Below, one piece after another: positions 8,379-17,764 of a stretch of 64,000 nucleotides of DNA. The notes below the pieces were generated by a model, which had not been told where the DNA came from, made no database searches, and saw nothing but the letters and a program-made list of their open reading frames with translations. How positions within the stretch are numbered: position 1 is the first letter of the stretch; each line of letters starts with the position of its first letter. The stretch comes from Campylobacter corcagiensis (GTDB lineage: Bacteria > Campylobacterota > Campylobacteria > Campylobacterales > Campylobacteraceae), in NCBI RefSeq assembly GCF_013201645.1, contig NZ_CP053842.1, positions 496,001 through 560,000 of the forward strand, written 5' to 3'. Position numbers and translations under genes: made by a program.

Positions 8379-9251
8379 ATGGTAGAATTTATAAAAAGAG
8401 CAAACGAAGCTACAAAAAGCTTTATGGGTGGGGTTATAATGGATGTTGTAACACCTGATCAAGCAAAAATTGCTGAAGATAGCGGTGCTGTTGCTGTTAT
8501 GGCACTAGAGCGAGTTCCAGCTGATATAAGAGCTGCTGGTGGGGTTTCAAGGATGAGTGATCCAAAGATGATAAAAAGCATAATAGACGCTGTAAAAATC
8601 CCAGTTATGGCAAAGTGTAGAATCGGTCACATCGTAGAAGCTAGAGTTTTAGAAAGCATTGGCATTGATTTTATCGATGAGAGCGAGGTTTTAAGCCCAG
8701 CTGATAATGTATATCATGTAAATAAAAGAGAATTTAAAACGCCTTTTGTTTGTGGTGCTAGAAATTTAGGTGAAGCACTTAGGAGAATTAGCGAAGGTGC
8801 GATGATGATAAGAACAAAAGGCGAGGCTGGAACTGGCGATGTAGTCCAAGCTGTAACTCACCTAAGAGCCATAATGAGCGATATTAGACGCATTTCAAAT
8901 TTAAATTTAGACGAGCTTTTTAATGAAGCTAAAAATTTAGGCGTAAGCTACGAACTACTTTTATATGTGCATAAAAACGCCTCTTTACCAGTAGCAAATT
9001 TTAGCGCTGGAGGAGTTGCCACGCCAGCAGATGCTGCTTTAATGAGAGTTTTAGGAGCCCAGGGCGTTTTTGTTGGAAGTGGAATTTTCAAATCAGGAAA
9101 TCCGCAAAAAAGAGCAAAAGCTATCGTAAAAGCTACTCAAAACTACGATAATCCTGATATTATTGCTGAAGTTAGCGAGGATTTAGGTGAAGCGATGGTT
9201 GGCATAAATGAAGATGAGATAAAAACGATAATGGCAAATAGAGGAAATTGA
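8379..9251 (+). CDS. pdxS: Pyridoxal 5'-phosphate synthase, lyase (synthase) subunit PdxS
   Basis: The protein (290 residues) is a near-textbook PdxS, which condenses ribose 5-phosphate, glyceraldehyde 3-phosphate and ammonia into PLP in the cytoplasm. Visible key residues are the aspartate in IMDVVTP (about 22), the Schiff-base lysine K79 in VMAKCRIGH and K147 in [10 protein letters not shown], with the phosphate-binding loops [12 protein letters not shown] and FVGSGIF. An AAGGAG precedes the ATG. The glutaminase partner PdxT, normally the next gene, is not here: the following gene is trhP after 134 bases. PdxS may use PdxT from elsewhere or free ammonia. C. jejuni uses PdxA/PdxJ instead, so this pathway is unusual for the genus. 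Confidence 0.95.
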   Translation: MVEFIKRANEATKSFMGGVIMDVVTPDQAKIAEDSGAVAVMALERVPADIRAAGGVSRMSDPKMIKSIIDAVKIPVMAKCRIGHIVEARVLESIGIDFIDESEVLSPADNVYHVNKREFKTPFVCGARNLGEALRRISEGAMMIRTKGEAGTGDVVQAVTHLRAIMSDIRRISNLNLDELFNEAKNLGVSYELLLYVHKNASLPVANFSAGGVATPADAALMRVLGAQGVFVGSGIFKSGNPQKRAKAIVKATQNYDNPDIIAEVSEDLGEAMVGINEDEIKTIMANRGN

Positions 9252-9349
9252 TAATTTAGATATAACTTAAAATTTGCTATTTGTTTTGGTAAAACTTCTA
9301 CTTTTAAAGATATTTTGGTTTTATAGTAAATTTTATCTTAAAACTTTTT

Positions 9350-9358
9350 TGATATAAT
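9350..9358 (+). promoter_or_regulatory. Extended -10 promoter for the trhP-purE-glyQ run
   Basis: TGATATAAT fits an extended -10 (TGN-TATAAT, TATAAT at 9353-9358), 27 bases before the TTG start of trhP. The upstream AT-rich region lacks a clear -35, as usual for Campylobacter. Confidence 0.65.
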
Positions 9359-9385
9359 CCGTCCATTTGAAATTTAAGGATTACT

Positions 9386-10642
9386 TTGAAAAAACCAGAA
9401 TTATTAGCCCCAGCAGGAAATTTAACTAAGCTTAAAATCGCTCTTGCTTACGGGGCAGACGCTGTTTATGCAAGTGTTGGAAGTTTTTCTTTAAGGCAGC
9501 GCTCAGCTAGGGAATTTACGATTGAAACTTTTACTGAGGGCATAAAACTTGCTCATAAAAAGGGTGCTAAATTTTACGCTACAGTAAATGGTTTTCCAGT
9601 AAATGTCCAGATAGAAAACATTAAAAAACATCTTAAAATGCTCGGTGATTTGGGAGTTGATGGCATTATAATCGCAACTCCTGGAGTTATAAATTTAGCA
9701 AAAGAATTTGCACCAAATGCCCAAATTCATCTCTCAACTCAAGCAAATGTAATGAACTATCTTGATGCAAATATCTATCATCAAATGGGCGCAAGTAGAA
9801 TAGTAGCAGCAAGAGAGATGAATCTAAAAGATGCTGTTAAGATAAAAGAGATGGTGCCAAATTTAGAGATTGAAATTTTTATACATGGTTCTATGTGTTT
9901 TGCTTATAGTGGGCGTTGTTTGATATCAGCTGTTCAAAGTGGGAGATTTTCAAATCGTGGGGCGTGCGCTAATGATTGTCGTTTCAACTACGAACTTTAC
10001 GCTAAAAACGAAGAAAAAGGCACGCTTTTTAGAATAGAAGAAGATAGCTCTGGAACCTACATTATGAACTCAAAAGATCTAAATTTAAGCTCGTATGTAG
10101 AACAAATCATAAAAACTAACGCCATTGATAGCTTTAAAATAGAAGGTCGAACAAAAAGTGAGTACTATGTAGCTTGTACGACAAATGCGTATAGAATGGC
10201 AATTGATGATGCAATGGCTGGCAAATTTGATGCTAGTATTTATGAAAAAGAGTTAGCAACTTTAAACAACCGTGGCTTTACTGATGGATATTTGGTAAGT
10301 CGTCCATTTGAGAAAAATAGCACTCAAAATTTAGATGAGGTTTTAGAACAAGGCACTCACAAAACTCACGCTATAACTGAAGATGGACTTAGTTTTAAGA
10401 GCAAAGGCATGCTTAAAAAAGGTGTATCTTATGAGATTTTTGCACCACAAAATGCTGAAATTTTGGAAGTAGATAATGAAATAGGGCGAATTTATAAACA
10501 AAACAGCAAATTTTGGCTAGAATTTAAGAGTTTAAAAAATGAAAATGCTAAGGAATTTGATGAAGTTCATAGCGGGAATTTAAATGCTATTTTATCTCCT
10601 GCTAAGCTTCCAGAATTTAGCTTTTTAAGAAAGGAAAACTAG
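9386..10642 (+). CDS. trhP: Peptidase U32 family protein, probable tRNA hydroxylation protein TrhP
   Basis: The 418-residue protein starts MKKPELLAPAGN, the usual N-terminus of U32 proteins, and carries the cysteine-rich signature (IHGSMCFAYSGRC, then GACANDCR) that binds an iron-sulfur cluster in this family. Despite the peptidase name, members such as TrhP/YegQ act in prephenate-dependent hydroxylation of the wobble uridine of tRNA, and RlhA acts on rRNA. Length and motifs fit TrhP best. The start is TTG, five bases after AAGGA and behind an extended -10 promoter. purE follows without a gap. The family is certain; TrhP versus another U32 branch is likely but not proven. Confidence 0.85.
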   Translation: MKKPELLAPAGNLTKLKIALAYGADAVYASVGSFSLRQRSAREFTIETFTEGIKLAHKKGAKFYATVNGFPVNVQIENIKKHLKMLGDLGVDGIIIATPGVINLAKEFAPNAQIHLSTQANVMNYLDANIYHQMGASRIVAAREMNLKDAVKIKEMVPNLEIEIFIHGSMCFAYSGRCLISAVQSGRFSNRGACANDCRFNYELYAKNEEKGTLFRIEEDSSGTYIMNSKDLNLSSYVEQIIKTNAIDSFKIEGRTKSEYYVACTTNAYRMAIDDAMAGKFDASIYEKELATLNNRGFTDGYLVSRPFEKNSTQNLDEVLEQGTHKTHAITEDGLSFKSKGMLKKGVSYEIFAPQNAEILEVDNEIGRIYKQNSKFWLEFKSLKNENAKEFDEVHSGNLNAILSPAKLPEFSFLRKEN

Positions 10643-11143
10643 ATGTTTGTATCTATTATAATGGGAAGTAAAAGCGATATTGATATCGTAAATGAAGCAG
10701 TTAAGGTGCTTGAGAATTTTGGAGTAAAGCACGAAGTTATAGTTAGTTCAGCTCATAGAAGTGGCGAAAGAACAGCAAAATATGTAAAAGAATCAGAAGC
10801 AAAAGGAGCTGGAGTATTTATTTGTGTAGCGGGTATGGCAGCGCATTTAGCAGGTGTTGTGGCAAGTTTAACCACTAAACCAGTTCTTGGTGTTCCTGCA
10901 ACAGGTGGGGCATTAAATGGGCTTGATGCTTTGTATTCAACTGTTCAGATGCCAGGTGGGATTCCAGTTGGAACATTTGCTATTGGCAAAGCTGGAGCGA
11001 AAAATGCAGCTTATCAAGCAGTTCAAATTCTAGCTCTTAACTCAAATGAGCTTACTTTAAAGCTTAAAAGTGATCGTGAAAATATGGCTAAAAAAGTAGC
11101 TGAAGATTCAGCTAGTGTTGAAATTTTACTTCCAAAAGAGTAG
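10643..11143 (+). CDS. purE: N5-carboxyaminoimidazole ribonucleotide mutase
   Basis: This 166-residue class I PurE moves the carboxyl group of N5-CAIR to give CAIR in purine synthesis. It shows the GSKSD phosphate loop at the start, the SSAHR catalytic motif (about 41-45), and GMAAHLAG and the [10 protein letters not shown] loop that follow. The ATG directly abuts the trhP stop and has an AAGGAA in the end of that gene. purK is not nearby. The order trhP-purE-glyQ recurs in Campylobacter. Confidence 0.97.
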   Translation: MFVSIIMGSKSDIDIVNEAVKVLENFGVKHEVIVSSAHRSGERTAKYVKESEAKGAGVFICVAGMAAHLAGVVASLTTKPVLGVPATGGALNGLDALYSTVQMPGGIPVGTFAIGKAGAKNAAYQAVQILALNSNELTLKLKSDRENMAKKVAEDSASVEILLPKE

Positions 11144-11145
11144 TT

Positions 11146-12009
11146 ATGGCAAAAACTTTTTCAGAGATTATTTTAACACTTCAAAACTATTGGGCAGCTC
11201 AAGGTTGCGTTATTATCCAGCCTTATGATATGCCCTCAGGTGCTGGTACTTATCATCCTGCTACTTTTCTAAGAAGTCTTGGAAAAAAGCCGTGGAAAGC
11301 AGCTTATGTAGCTCCGAGCCGCCGCCCAACAGATGGCAGATATGGTGAAAATCCAAACCGTTTAGGAGCTTACTATCAGTTTCAAGTTTTACTTAAGCCA
11401 AGTCCTGATAACATTCAAGAGCTATATTTAAAGAGCCTAGAAGCTTTAGGGCTTGATCTAAAAGCTCACGATATTCGTTTTGTAGAAGATAACTGGGAAA
11501 GCCCAACTTTAGGAGCGTGGGGGCTAGGATGGGAAGTTTGGCTTGATGGTATGGAAGTAACTCAGTTTACATATTTTCAACAAGTTGGTGGCATAACTTG
11601 TAATCCTGTAAGTGGCGAGATAACTTATGGTTTAGAACGCCTTGCTATGTATTTACAAGATAAAGAAAATGTTTATGATCTGATTTGGACTAGTTATGGC
11701 GATGAAGTTGTAACTTATGGTGATGTTTATAAAAAAAGAGAGTTTGAAAATTCTAAATATAGCTTTGAAGTAGCAAATAGCGATATGCTTTTTGAAAATT
11801 TCGAGAGTTATTTTAAAGAGTGTAAAAGCATCTTAGAGGCAAATTTAGCTCTTCCTGCGTATGATTACTGTATGCTTGCAGCTCACACATTTAACGAACT
11901 TGATGCAAGAGGAGCTATAAGCGTTACTCAAAGACAAGAGTATATTTTAAGAATTAGAGAACTTGCTAAGGGGTGTGCTATGGTTTATGCTGGAGAAGAT
12001 AGAGCGTGA
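11146..12009 (+). CDS. glyQ: Glycyl-tRNA synthetase alpha subunit
   Basis: The protein (287 residues) matches the class II catalytic alpha subunit of tetrameric GlyRS. It starts [13 protein letters not shown] and carries the motif 2 region with [40 protein letters not shown] and the [10 protein letters not shown] motif 3. The beta subunit glyS is not in the window, as is normal for Campylobacter, where the two genes are apart. It starts two bases after purE and overlaps the next gene by four bases. Confidence 0.97.
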   Translation: MAKTFSEIILTLQNYWAAQGCVIIQPYDMPSGAGTYHPATFLRSLGKKPWKAAYVAPSRRPTDGRYGENPNRLGAYYQFQVLLKPSPDNIQELYLKSLEALGLDLKAHDIRFVEDNWESPTLGAWGLGWEVWLDGMEVTQFTYFQQVGGITCNPVSGEITYGLERLAMYLQDKENVYDLIWTSYGDEVVTYGDVYKKREFENSKYSFEVANSDMLFENFESYFKECKSILEANLALPAYDYCMLAAHTFNELDARGAISVTQRQEYILRIRELAKGCAMVYAGEDRA

Positions 12010-12728
12010 AAGTAGCTGAAATTTATAAAATTTTAGATCAAATTGCACCTTTTGAAGCTGGGGAAAGCTGGGATAACTCAGGACTTTTAGTTGGTTCGAT
12101 GAGTGATGAGTTTGATAAAATTTATGCTAGTTTGGATATTGATTCAAATTTAGTTAATAACTTAGAGCCAAATTCACTTTTAATAACTCATCATCCTTTG
12201 ATTTTTAGTGGGCTTAAAAAACTTGATTTTAGTAGATATCCAGCAAATTTGATTAAGGTTTTAATCAAAAAAGATATAAAACTTATCTCAATGCATACAA
12301 ATTTTGATAAATTTGTACTAAATAAATTTGTGATGAGTGAAATTTTAGGGCTTGAGAGTTTTAAAAGCGTTGATTTTTTAGAGTATGCTAAATTTGATGG
12401 AAAATTTAGCGATTTTTGTGATTTTTTAAAAGATAAGCTATGTTTAGATAGTCTTAAAGTTGTTAAAGCAAAAGATGAAATTTCAACATTTTCACTATGT
12501 ACAGGAAGCGGTATGAGTATGGTTGATATGGTAGAAGCTGATGCTTTTATCACAGGCGATATTAAGTATCATGATGCATTAACGGCAAAAGAAAACGGGC
12601 TAAATTTGGTTGATATTACGCATTTTGAAAGTGAGAAATATTTTAGCAAAGCACTTGTAAAAAATTTGCAAAAATTTAGCATTAGTGCTATAATCACAAA
12701 TTCAACTAACCCATTTAGCAAAATTTGA
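12006..12728 (+). CDS. Nif3-like dinuclear metal-centre protein
   Basis: This 240-residue Nif3/YbgI family protein has the N-terminal WDNSGLLVG motif and the metal-binding ITHHPL (about 60-65), MHTNFD and a late THFESE histidine. The family forms toroidal hexamers with two metal ions per subunit; its enzymatic role is debated, with a GTP cyclohydrolase type 1 type 2 annotation often attached without proof. The GTG start overlaps the glyQ stop in a GTGA arrangement, so translation is coupled. As a single compact Nif3 domain it lacks the inserted PII-like domain of longer members. Confidence 0.88.
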   Translation: MKVAEIYKILDQIAPFEAGESWDNSGLLVGSMSDEFDKIYASLDIDSNLVNNLEPNSLLITHHPLIFSGLKKLDFSRYPANLIKVLIKKDIKLISMHTNFDKFVLNKFVMSEILGLESFKSVDFLEYAKFDGKFSDFCDFLKDKLCLDSLKVVKAKDEISTFSLCTGSGMSMVDMVEADAFITGDIKYHDALTAKENGLNLVDITHFESEKYFSKALVKNLQKFSISAIITNSTNPFSKI

Positions 12729-12739
12729 AGGAAAATTTT

Positions 12740-13447
12740 ATGAACAAAGACCTACAAGATTTAGTAGAACTAAGTAAATTTGATGCTAGTATTGATGCTT
12801 TTTTACCAAAACTTGAAGCACTTAATGAAAAACTAAACTCAAAAGCTGATGAAATTTCAGCAACAAATGAGCAAATCGATGCAATACAAGCTGATATAGA
12901 AGATATTGCAACTCAAATCAAAGCTACAAATGCTCATATAGCTGAATTTTCAGCTAAGATCAAAGATGTTAGTAAAAAATCATCTTCTATAAAAACAGAA
13001 AGAGAGATGAAGTCTTTAAATTTAGAAGAAGATTTAGCAAAAGAGCAACTTAGTGTAGCAAATGATGATATTGTAAAATATGAAAAACTCATTGATACAA
13101 AAAATGGCATAAAAAAAGATCTAGAAGATAAAAAAAGTTCTTTAGAATATGAACTTACTGCTTTAGAGGATAGTGTTGGAAGCCAAAAAGAGAAGATAGA
13201 AAAAGATAGAGCTACACTTTATACAAAAAAAGATAAGCTTTTAAACAGTATGGATAGTAAAATAATCTCATTTTATGAAAAAATTCGTAAATGGGCTGGA
13301 AATTCAGCAGTTGTTAAAGTTAGAAAACAGGCTTGTTATGGTTGTTTTATGAAGATAAATGATAAAACCTACTCTTCTGTTATAAAGGGTGATGATATAG
13401 TAACTTGTCCACATTGTGGTAGAATTTTATACAAAGATAGTGAGTGA
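12740..13447 (+). CDS. Coiled-coil C4-type zinc-ribbon protein (DUF164 family)
   Basis: Residues 1 to about 180 form a long charged helical region with heptad-like spacing, an antiparallel coiled coil in known relatives. The last 50 residues hold the zinc ribbon with CYGC and CPHCG. I chose the ATG at 12740 because AAGGA sits seven bases upstream; the TTG at 12725 would overlap the previous stop and lacks a site. The family is common in epsilonproteobacteria, and its member HP0958/FlgZ of Helicobacter acts in flagellar regulation through RpoN and flaA mRNA. A similar role here is only a possibility. Confidence 0.88.
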   Translation: MNKDLQDLVELSKFDASIDAFLPKLEALNEKLNSKADEISATNEQIDAIQADIEDIATQIKATNAHIAEFSAKIKDVSKKSSSIKTEREMKSLNLEEDLAKEQLSVANDDIVKYEKLIDTKNGIKKDLEDKKSSLEYELTALEDSVGSQKEKIEKDRATLYTKKDKLLNSMDSKIISFYEKIRKWAGNSAVVKVRKQACYGCFMKINDKTYSSVIKGDDIVTCPHCGRILYKDSE

Positions 13448-14592
13448 TTTACACACTTTTTAGTTTTTTAGTTTGGCTTTTAGCTCTACCTTTTGTGGCT
13501 TTTTTAAGCTTAAAGGATAAATACAAAAAGAGCTTACCAGCTAGATTTTTTTTATACAATAATCCCCCTTGTAAAAAGGCAGATATACATTTCCATGCTT
13601 GTAGTTTTGGGGAAGTTTCTGCCTTAGAGAGTTTAGCTTCAAATTTCAATGACTTTAGTTTTACCACCATAACGGCAACAGGTTTTCAAAAGGCAAAAAC
13701 TTTTACTGAAAATTCTCGTTTTTTACCTTTTGAAAACTTTGTTCCTTTTTGGCTTGTAAAGTCAAATGTTGTTGTGATTTTTGAAGCAGAACTTTGGCTA
13801 AATTTAGTAAGAACTGCTAAAAAAAATGGCTCATTTGTGGTTTTGCTAAATGCTAGAATAAGCGATAAAAGCTATAAAAATTATAAAAAATTTAGATTTT
13901 ACTATAAGATGATTTTTAAAAATATCGATCTTGTTTTAGCTCAAAGTGAAGTTGATATGCAAAGACTAAAAGAGCTTGGTGCTAAAAATATAAAAGTTGT
14001 TGGAAATATAAAAAGTGCAAATTTCAAACGCCTAACAAAAAGTTATTCTAAATTTAATCAAAAATTTGTAGTCATCGCTTCAACTCATGAGGGTGAAGAA
14101 GAGATAATTTTAAATGCTATAAAACCAACTTCAAATACTAAGTATATGATAGCTCCAAGGCATCCTGAGAGGTTTACTAGAGCTGGTGAGATATGTGCTA
14201 AATTTGCTAAGGTTAACTCTTTGAGTTTTGAGAAATTTAGCTGGAATTTGGGTTTGAAATCAGATATAATCTTGCTTGATACTTTAAATGAACTAGTAAA
14301 TTTCTATGCCATAGCAGATGTTGTGATACTTGCAGGAAGCTTTATCAAAGGCATCGGCGGACATAATCCAATTGAAGTTGCCCAGTTTAAAACTCCTTTG
14401 ATTAATGGAAAATTCTACCATAATCAAAATGCTCTTTTTGAGTTGGTTGATGGAGTAAAATTTAGCGATTTAAGTGATATAAATGAGCTTTTAAATTCTA
14501 ATTTAAGCCCAACAAAGATAAAAAAAAGTTGCGATTTAGACGCTATAGTAGATCTATTAAAGGATAAAATTGAAGAAAGAAAAAGCTTATAA
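13444..14592 (+). CDS. waaA: 3-deoxy-D-manno-octulosonic acid (Kdo) transferase
   Basis: The 382-residue protein has an N-terminal membrane anchor followed by a GT-B glycosyltransferase. Family motifs include FHACSFGEVSAL, where the glutamate is the likely base, ASTHEGEEE in the centre and GGHNPIEVAQ near the C-terminus. It adds Kdo to lipid A precursor at the inner membrane. The GTG start overlaps the stop of the zinc-ribbon gene, and its own end overlaps the next gene by 23 bases. Its length is a little below that of the E. coli enzyme (425). Confidence 0.93.
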   Translation: MIYTLFSFLVWLLALPFVAFLSLKDKYKKSLPARFFLYNNPPCKKADIHFHACSFGEVSALESLASNFNDFSFTTITATGFQKAKTFTENSRFLPFENFVPFWLVKSNVVVIFEAELWLNLVRTAKKNGSFVVLLNARISDKSYKNYKKFRFYYKMIFKNIDLVLAQSEVDMQRLKELGAKNIKVVGNIKSANFKRLTKSYSKFNQKFVVIASTHEGEEEIILNAIKPTSNTKYMIAPRHPERFTRAGEICAKFAKVNSLSFEKFSWNLGLKSDIILLDTLNELVNFYAIADVVILAGSFIKGIGGHNPIEVAQFKTPLINGKFYHNQNALFELVDGVKFSDLSDINELLNSNLSPTKIKKSCDLDAIVDLLKDKIEERKSL

Positions 14593-15328
14593 ACTCCTTG
14601 CTATTCAGGAGAAAATTTCAAATAATGCCGCAAAAGAGCTCATTGACTCAGGACTGGTTTATGCTCATGGCAAAAAGCTTAGTATTGCGCGTGGCGAGAT
14701 AGATGCTAATACTATTTTTAAGGTTTTAAAGATTCCTAAACCAAAGATTATTTTTGAAGATGATAAAATTTTAGCTATCAATAAACCACCATTTTTAGTA
14801 AGCGATAAAGTAGCTGAAATTTATAAAGCTACTCTTTTAAACCGCTTAGACAGGGAAACAAGTGGAGTTTTGCTTATGAGTAAGGATGAGGAATTTAGAA
14901 CAAAAGCTATACAAGAATTTATAAATTTAAAGGTTAAAAAAATCTATTTTGCTATGGTTAAAGGCGTTGTTAGCGAAGAATTAGTAATTGATAGCCCAAT
15001 TCTTACTATAAAATCAAAAGGCTTAGCATTTTCAAAAATTTCACCAAATGGAAAAAGTGCGATAACTAGAGTTTATCCATTTATGGTAAGTGGTAAAAAA
15101 AGTATAGTTAGAGTTGAGATTGACACAGGAAGAACTCACCAAATAAGAGTTCATTTAGCCAGTCAAAACTTACCTATAATAGGCGATGAAAAATATGCTA
15201 AAAATTCGGCAAAAAGGATGTATCTTCACTCATATAAAACAGAAATTTTAGGCTATAAATTTATAGCTCCACTTGACGATAGTTTTAGTGAATTTGGTTT
15301 TGAAATTCCAAAGAATTTAGTTTTTTAA
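14570..15328 (+). CDS. RluA family pseudouridine synthase
   Basis: This 252-residue protein has an N-terminal S4-like segment, the catalytic LNRLDRETSGVLLM motif with the conserved aspartate, and a late GRTHQIRVHL motif. RluA-type enzymes convert uridine to pseudouridine in rRNA or tRNA. The TTG start lies seven bases after AAGGA inside the end of waaA, so this gene is translationally linked to it. A second RluA paralogue is found at 35033. The exact target uridine cannot be assigned. Confidence 0.9.
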   Translation: MKKEKAYKLLAIQEKISNNAAKELIDSGLVYAHGKKLSIARGEIDANTIFKVLKIPKPKIIFEDDKILAINKPPFLVSDKVAEIYKATLLNRLDRETSGVLLMSKDEEFRTKAIQEFINLKVKKIYFAMVKGVVSEELVIDSPILTIKSKGLAFSKISPNGKSAITRVYPFMVSGKKSIVRVEIDTGRTHQIRVHLASQNLPIIGDEKYAKNSAKRMYLHSYKTEILGYKFIAPLDDSFSEFGFEIPKNLVF

Positions 15329-15388
15329 TGAAATTTAAAGATTATTATTGTAAAATAACAGCTTTGATTATACTTGAAAGGAAGTTTT

Positions 15389-16708
15389 GTGTTTGAACAA
15401 ATTGGCGAATCATTTAGATCTGCAGTAAACAAACTTAGAATTGTTGATGATGAAAAAGCTCTCAAAAATGCCCTTGATACGCTTAGAAAAGCTCTTCTTA
15501 GAGCTGATGTTCATCACAAAGTTACTAAAGATTTAGTCTCTAAAATAGAAGCTAGTGTTAAGGAAAATGGTATCGGTCAAAAGCAGTTTTTAGATGCTAT
15601 AAAAAACAGTCTTGAAGAGATCCTAACAGCTCCTGGAAATCAGGGTTTTGTTTATGCTAATAAGCCACCAACAGTAGTGCTTATGGCAGGACTTCAAGGA
15701 AGTGGTAAGACAACTACAACAGTTAAACTTGCTAACAATATCAAGCAGAAAAAAAGAAAAGTTTTAATAGCAGCTTGTGACCTTCAAAGATTAGCCGCTG
15801 TTGAACAGCTTAAGCAACTTTGCGAGACAAATGAGATTGATCTTTTTTATATAGATGGTGAGACAAATCCACTAAATGTAGCAAAAGGTGCGCTTGAAAA
15901 AGCTAAAAAAGAGCTTTATGATGTGCTTTTTGTTGATACAGCAGGTCGTCTTGCTATAGATGAAGAGCTTATGAATGAGATTAAAGAGATAAAAAAAGCT
16001 CTTGATCCTGATGAAATTTTCTATGTCGCTGATGCAATGAGTGGACAAGATGGCGTAAGAAGTGCTGATACATTTAACCAAAATTTAGGAATTACTGGAG
16101 TAGTTCTAAGCAAATTTGACGCTGATGCAAAAGGCGGAGTAGCTATTGGTATAGCTCACCAAATAGGAATTCCATTAAGATTTATAGGTGTTGGTGAAAA
16201 AGTAGCTGATATAGAAGGTTTTATACCAGATAGAATTGTCGGACGTATAATGGGCGAGGGTGACCTTGCTACTTTAGTAGAAAAAACAGCGGCTGTTTTT
16301 GATGAACAAGATATTAAAAAGATAAATAAAAAGATAAAAAAGGGTGAGTTTACATTTAATGACTTTTTAGAACAACTTGAGAGTGTAAAAAAGCTTGGAA
16401 ATATGAAAAATTTAATCGGTATGCTTCCAGGAATGGGAAATATCGCAAATCAGATTAAAGATATTGACCTTGAAAACTCAAAAGAGATAGTTCATATAAA
16501 AGCTATGATTAGCTCTATGACGCCAAAAGAAAGAGAAAATCCTAATCTTTTAAATAACTCAAGAAAACGCCGTATAGCGTCTGGTTCAGGACTTTCTCAG
16601 ATGGAAGTAAACCGCTTTTTAAAGCAGTTTAGCAACGCTTCTAAGATAGCTAAAAAGATGTCATCAAAAGGCGCTATGAAAAATATGATGCAAGGCTTTC
16701 CTAGATAA
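15389..16708 (+). CDS. ffh: Signal recognition particle protein Ffh
   Basis: Ffh binds 4.5S RNA and signal sequences and targets ribosomes to FtsY. The N-domain is followed by the G-domain with GLQGSGKTTTTVKLA (G1), DTAGR (G3) and SKFDADAKGG (G4), then the methionine-rich M-domain from about 315 (GMLPGMGN, RKRRIASGSG, GAMKNMMQGFPR). I chose the GTG at 15389 because AAGGAAG lies just upstream and the protein then begins VFEQIGESF, as in relatives; the TTG at 15374 overlaps the ribosome site. The product is about 439 residues. Confidence 0.96.
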   Translation: MFEQIGESFRSAVNKLRIVDDEKALKNALDTLRKALLRADVHHKVTKDLVSKIEASVKENGIGQKQFLDAIKNSLEEILTAPGNQGFVYANKPPTVVLMAGLQGSGKTTTTVKLANNIKQKKRKVLIAACDLQRLAAVEQLKQLCETNEIDLFYIDGETNPLNVAKGALEKAKKELYDVLFVDTAGRLAIDEELMNEIKEIKKALDPDEIFYVADAMSGQDGVRSADTFNQNLGITGVVLSKFDADAKGGVAIGIAHQIGIPLRFIGVGEKVADIEGFIPDRIVGRIMGEGDLATLVEKTAAVFDEQDIKKINKKIKKGEFTFNDFLEQLESVKKLGNMKNLIGMLPGMGNIANQIKDIDLENSKEIVHIKAMISSMTPKERENPNLLNNSRKRRIASGSGLSQMEVNRFLKQFSNASKIAKKMSSKGAMKNMMQGFPR

Positions 16709-16739
16709 CTAGGGGGCTTTCTTATGGATAAATCTTATC

Positions 16740-16745
16740 TATAAT
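16740..16745 (+). promoter_or_regulatory. -10 box before rpsP
   Basis: A perfect TATAAT lies 28 bases before the rpsP ATG in the 64-base gap after ffh. It would start the rpsP-khpA-rimM-trmD-rplS transcript. Confidence 0.6.
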
Positions 16746-16772
16746 AAAGCTTTTAAAATTTAAGGAGAAAAA

Positions 16773-17000
16773 ATGGCAACAGTTGTAAGACTAACAAGAG
16801 TAGGTCGTAAGAAAAAACCTTTCTATAGAATAGTAGTTACAGATAGTAGAAAAAGAAGAGATGGCGGATATATAGAAAGCATTGGTTATTATAACCCAAT
16901 GGTTGATCCAGAAGTAGTTAAATTTGACGAAGAAAGACTTAACTATTGGAAAAGCGTTGGAGCAAAACTAAGCGATAGAGTAGCAAGAATCACAAAATAA
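16773..17000 (+). CDS. rpsP: 30S ribosomal protein S16
   Basis: The short basic protein (75 residues) starts [22 protein letters not shown], the hallmark of S16, and continues with the [11 protein letters not shown] loop. It stabilises the 5' domain of 16S rRNA. AAGGAG precedes the ATG. It overlaps the next gene by one base and heads the classic rpsP-KH-rimM-trmD-rplS cluster. Confidence 0.98.
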   Translation: MATVVRLTRVGRKKKPFYRIVVTDSRKRRDGGYIESIGYYNPMVDPEVVKFDEERLNYWKSVGAKLSDRVARITK

Positions 17001-17248
17001 TGGTTGAAAATTTTATAAAAGAGTATGCAAAGCTCATAGCAGATTATCCTGATAAGATAACTACCCAAAGAGTAAGTGGTTTAGAAGAAGGGGTTGATGA
17101 GCTTATTATATTTGCTGATAAAAGTGATACAGGCAAACTAATCGGTAGAGATGGAAAGATGATTAACTCCATTAAAACCGTTATAAATGGCTATAAAGCA
17201 AAAGATGGCATCTCATATAAAGTCACAGTAAAAGCTATAGAAGAGTAG
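17000..17248 (+). CDS. khpA: KH-domain RNA-binding protein KhpA
   Basis: This 82-residue protein is a single type II KH domain with the GRDG loop in LIGRDGKMINSIKT, which is its RNA-binding element. KhpA/YlqC proteins work as RNA chaperones, often with KhpB, and link translation to cell-size control in Gram-positive bacteria. The A of its ATG is the last base of the rpsP stop, so it is tightly coupled to S16. Confidence 0.93.
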   Translation: MVENFIKEYAKLIADYPDKITTQRVSGLEEGVDELIIFADKSDTGKLIGRDGKMINSIKTVINGYKAKDGISYKVTVKAIEE

Positions 17249-17251
17249 TGT

Positions 17252-17764
17252 GTGCTTGAAGTAGCAAAGATAGGTAAGACTGTCGGGCTTAAGGGTGTTC
17301 TTAAGCTCCATAATAGAAGTGACTTTCCAGCTCAATTTAAAAAAGGGGCTAAATTTCATCTAAAAAATGGTGAAATTCTAGAAATTCTAAATTTTAACTC
17401 ACAAAATTCACAAGTTATATTTAAGGGATATGAAGATATAAATTTAGCTAAAGATTTAGTAAATTTAACGATTTATTCTACTATTGAAGAGACCAGAAAG
17501 AGTTGTAAGCTAAAAAAAGATGAGTTTTTTTATTTTGATATCATCGGGCTTAAGGTTGTAGAAAATGGTGAAATTTTAGGCGTTGTTGATAGTATTAGTG
17601 AAGTTGGAAGTGGGTTTTTATTTCAGATAAAGACAAGCGAGCATTTAAAAGAGCTTGCCCCAGTTTTTTTTATTCCATATATCGATGAGTATGTAAGCGA
17701 AATTTCTTTAGAAAATAAAGAGATTTTAACAAAAGGTGCTAAACTAATTCTTGAAAACTCATGA
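17252..17764 (+). CDS. rimM: 16S rRNA processing factor RimM
   Basis: The protein (170 residues) has the RimM N-domain with [13 protein letters not shown] and a PRC-barrel C-domain ending [12 protein letters not shown]. RimM binds S19 and assists maturation of the 30S head. The GTG start lies just after the khpA stop. It overlaps trmD by four bases. Confidence 0.94.
   Translation: MLEVAKIGKTVGLKGVLKLHNRSDFPAQFKKGAKFHLKNGEILEILNFNSQNSQVIFKGYEDINLAKDLVNLTIYSTIEETRKSCKLKKDEFFYFDIIGLKVVENGEILGVVDSISEVGSGFLFQIKTSEHLKELAPVFFIPYIDEYVSEISLENKEILTKGAKLILENS

Noticed and set aside
13449-13670. Minus-strand frame opposite the start of waaA, and similar frames opposite tRNA and wall genes
   Set aside because: Codon use and motifs support only the plus-strand genes.
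16696-16720. Possible terminator after ffh (CCTAG-ATAA-CTAGG)
   Set aside because: The stem is only five bases long and has no T-run after it, so I did not list it as a terminator.
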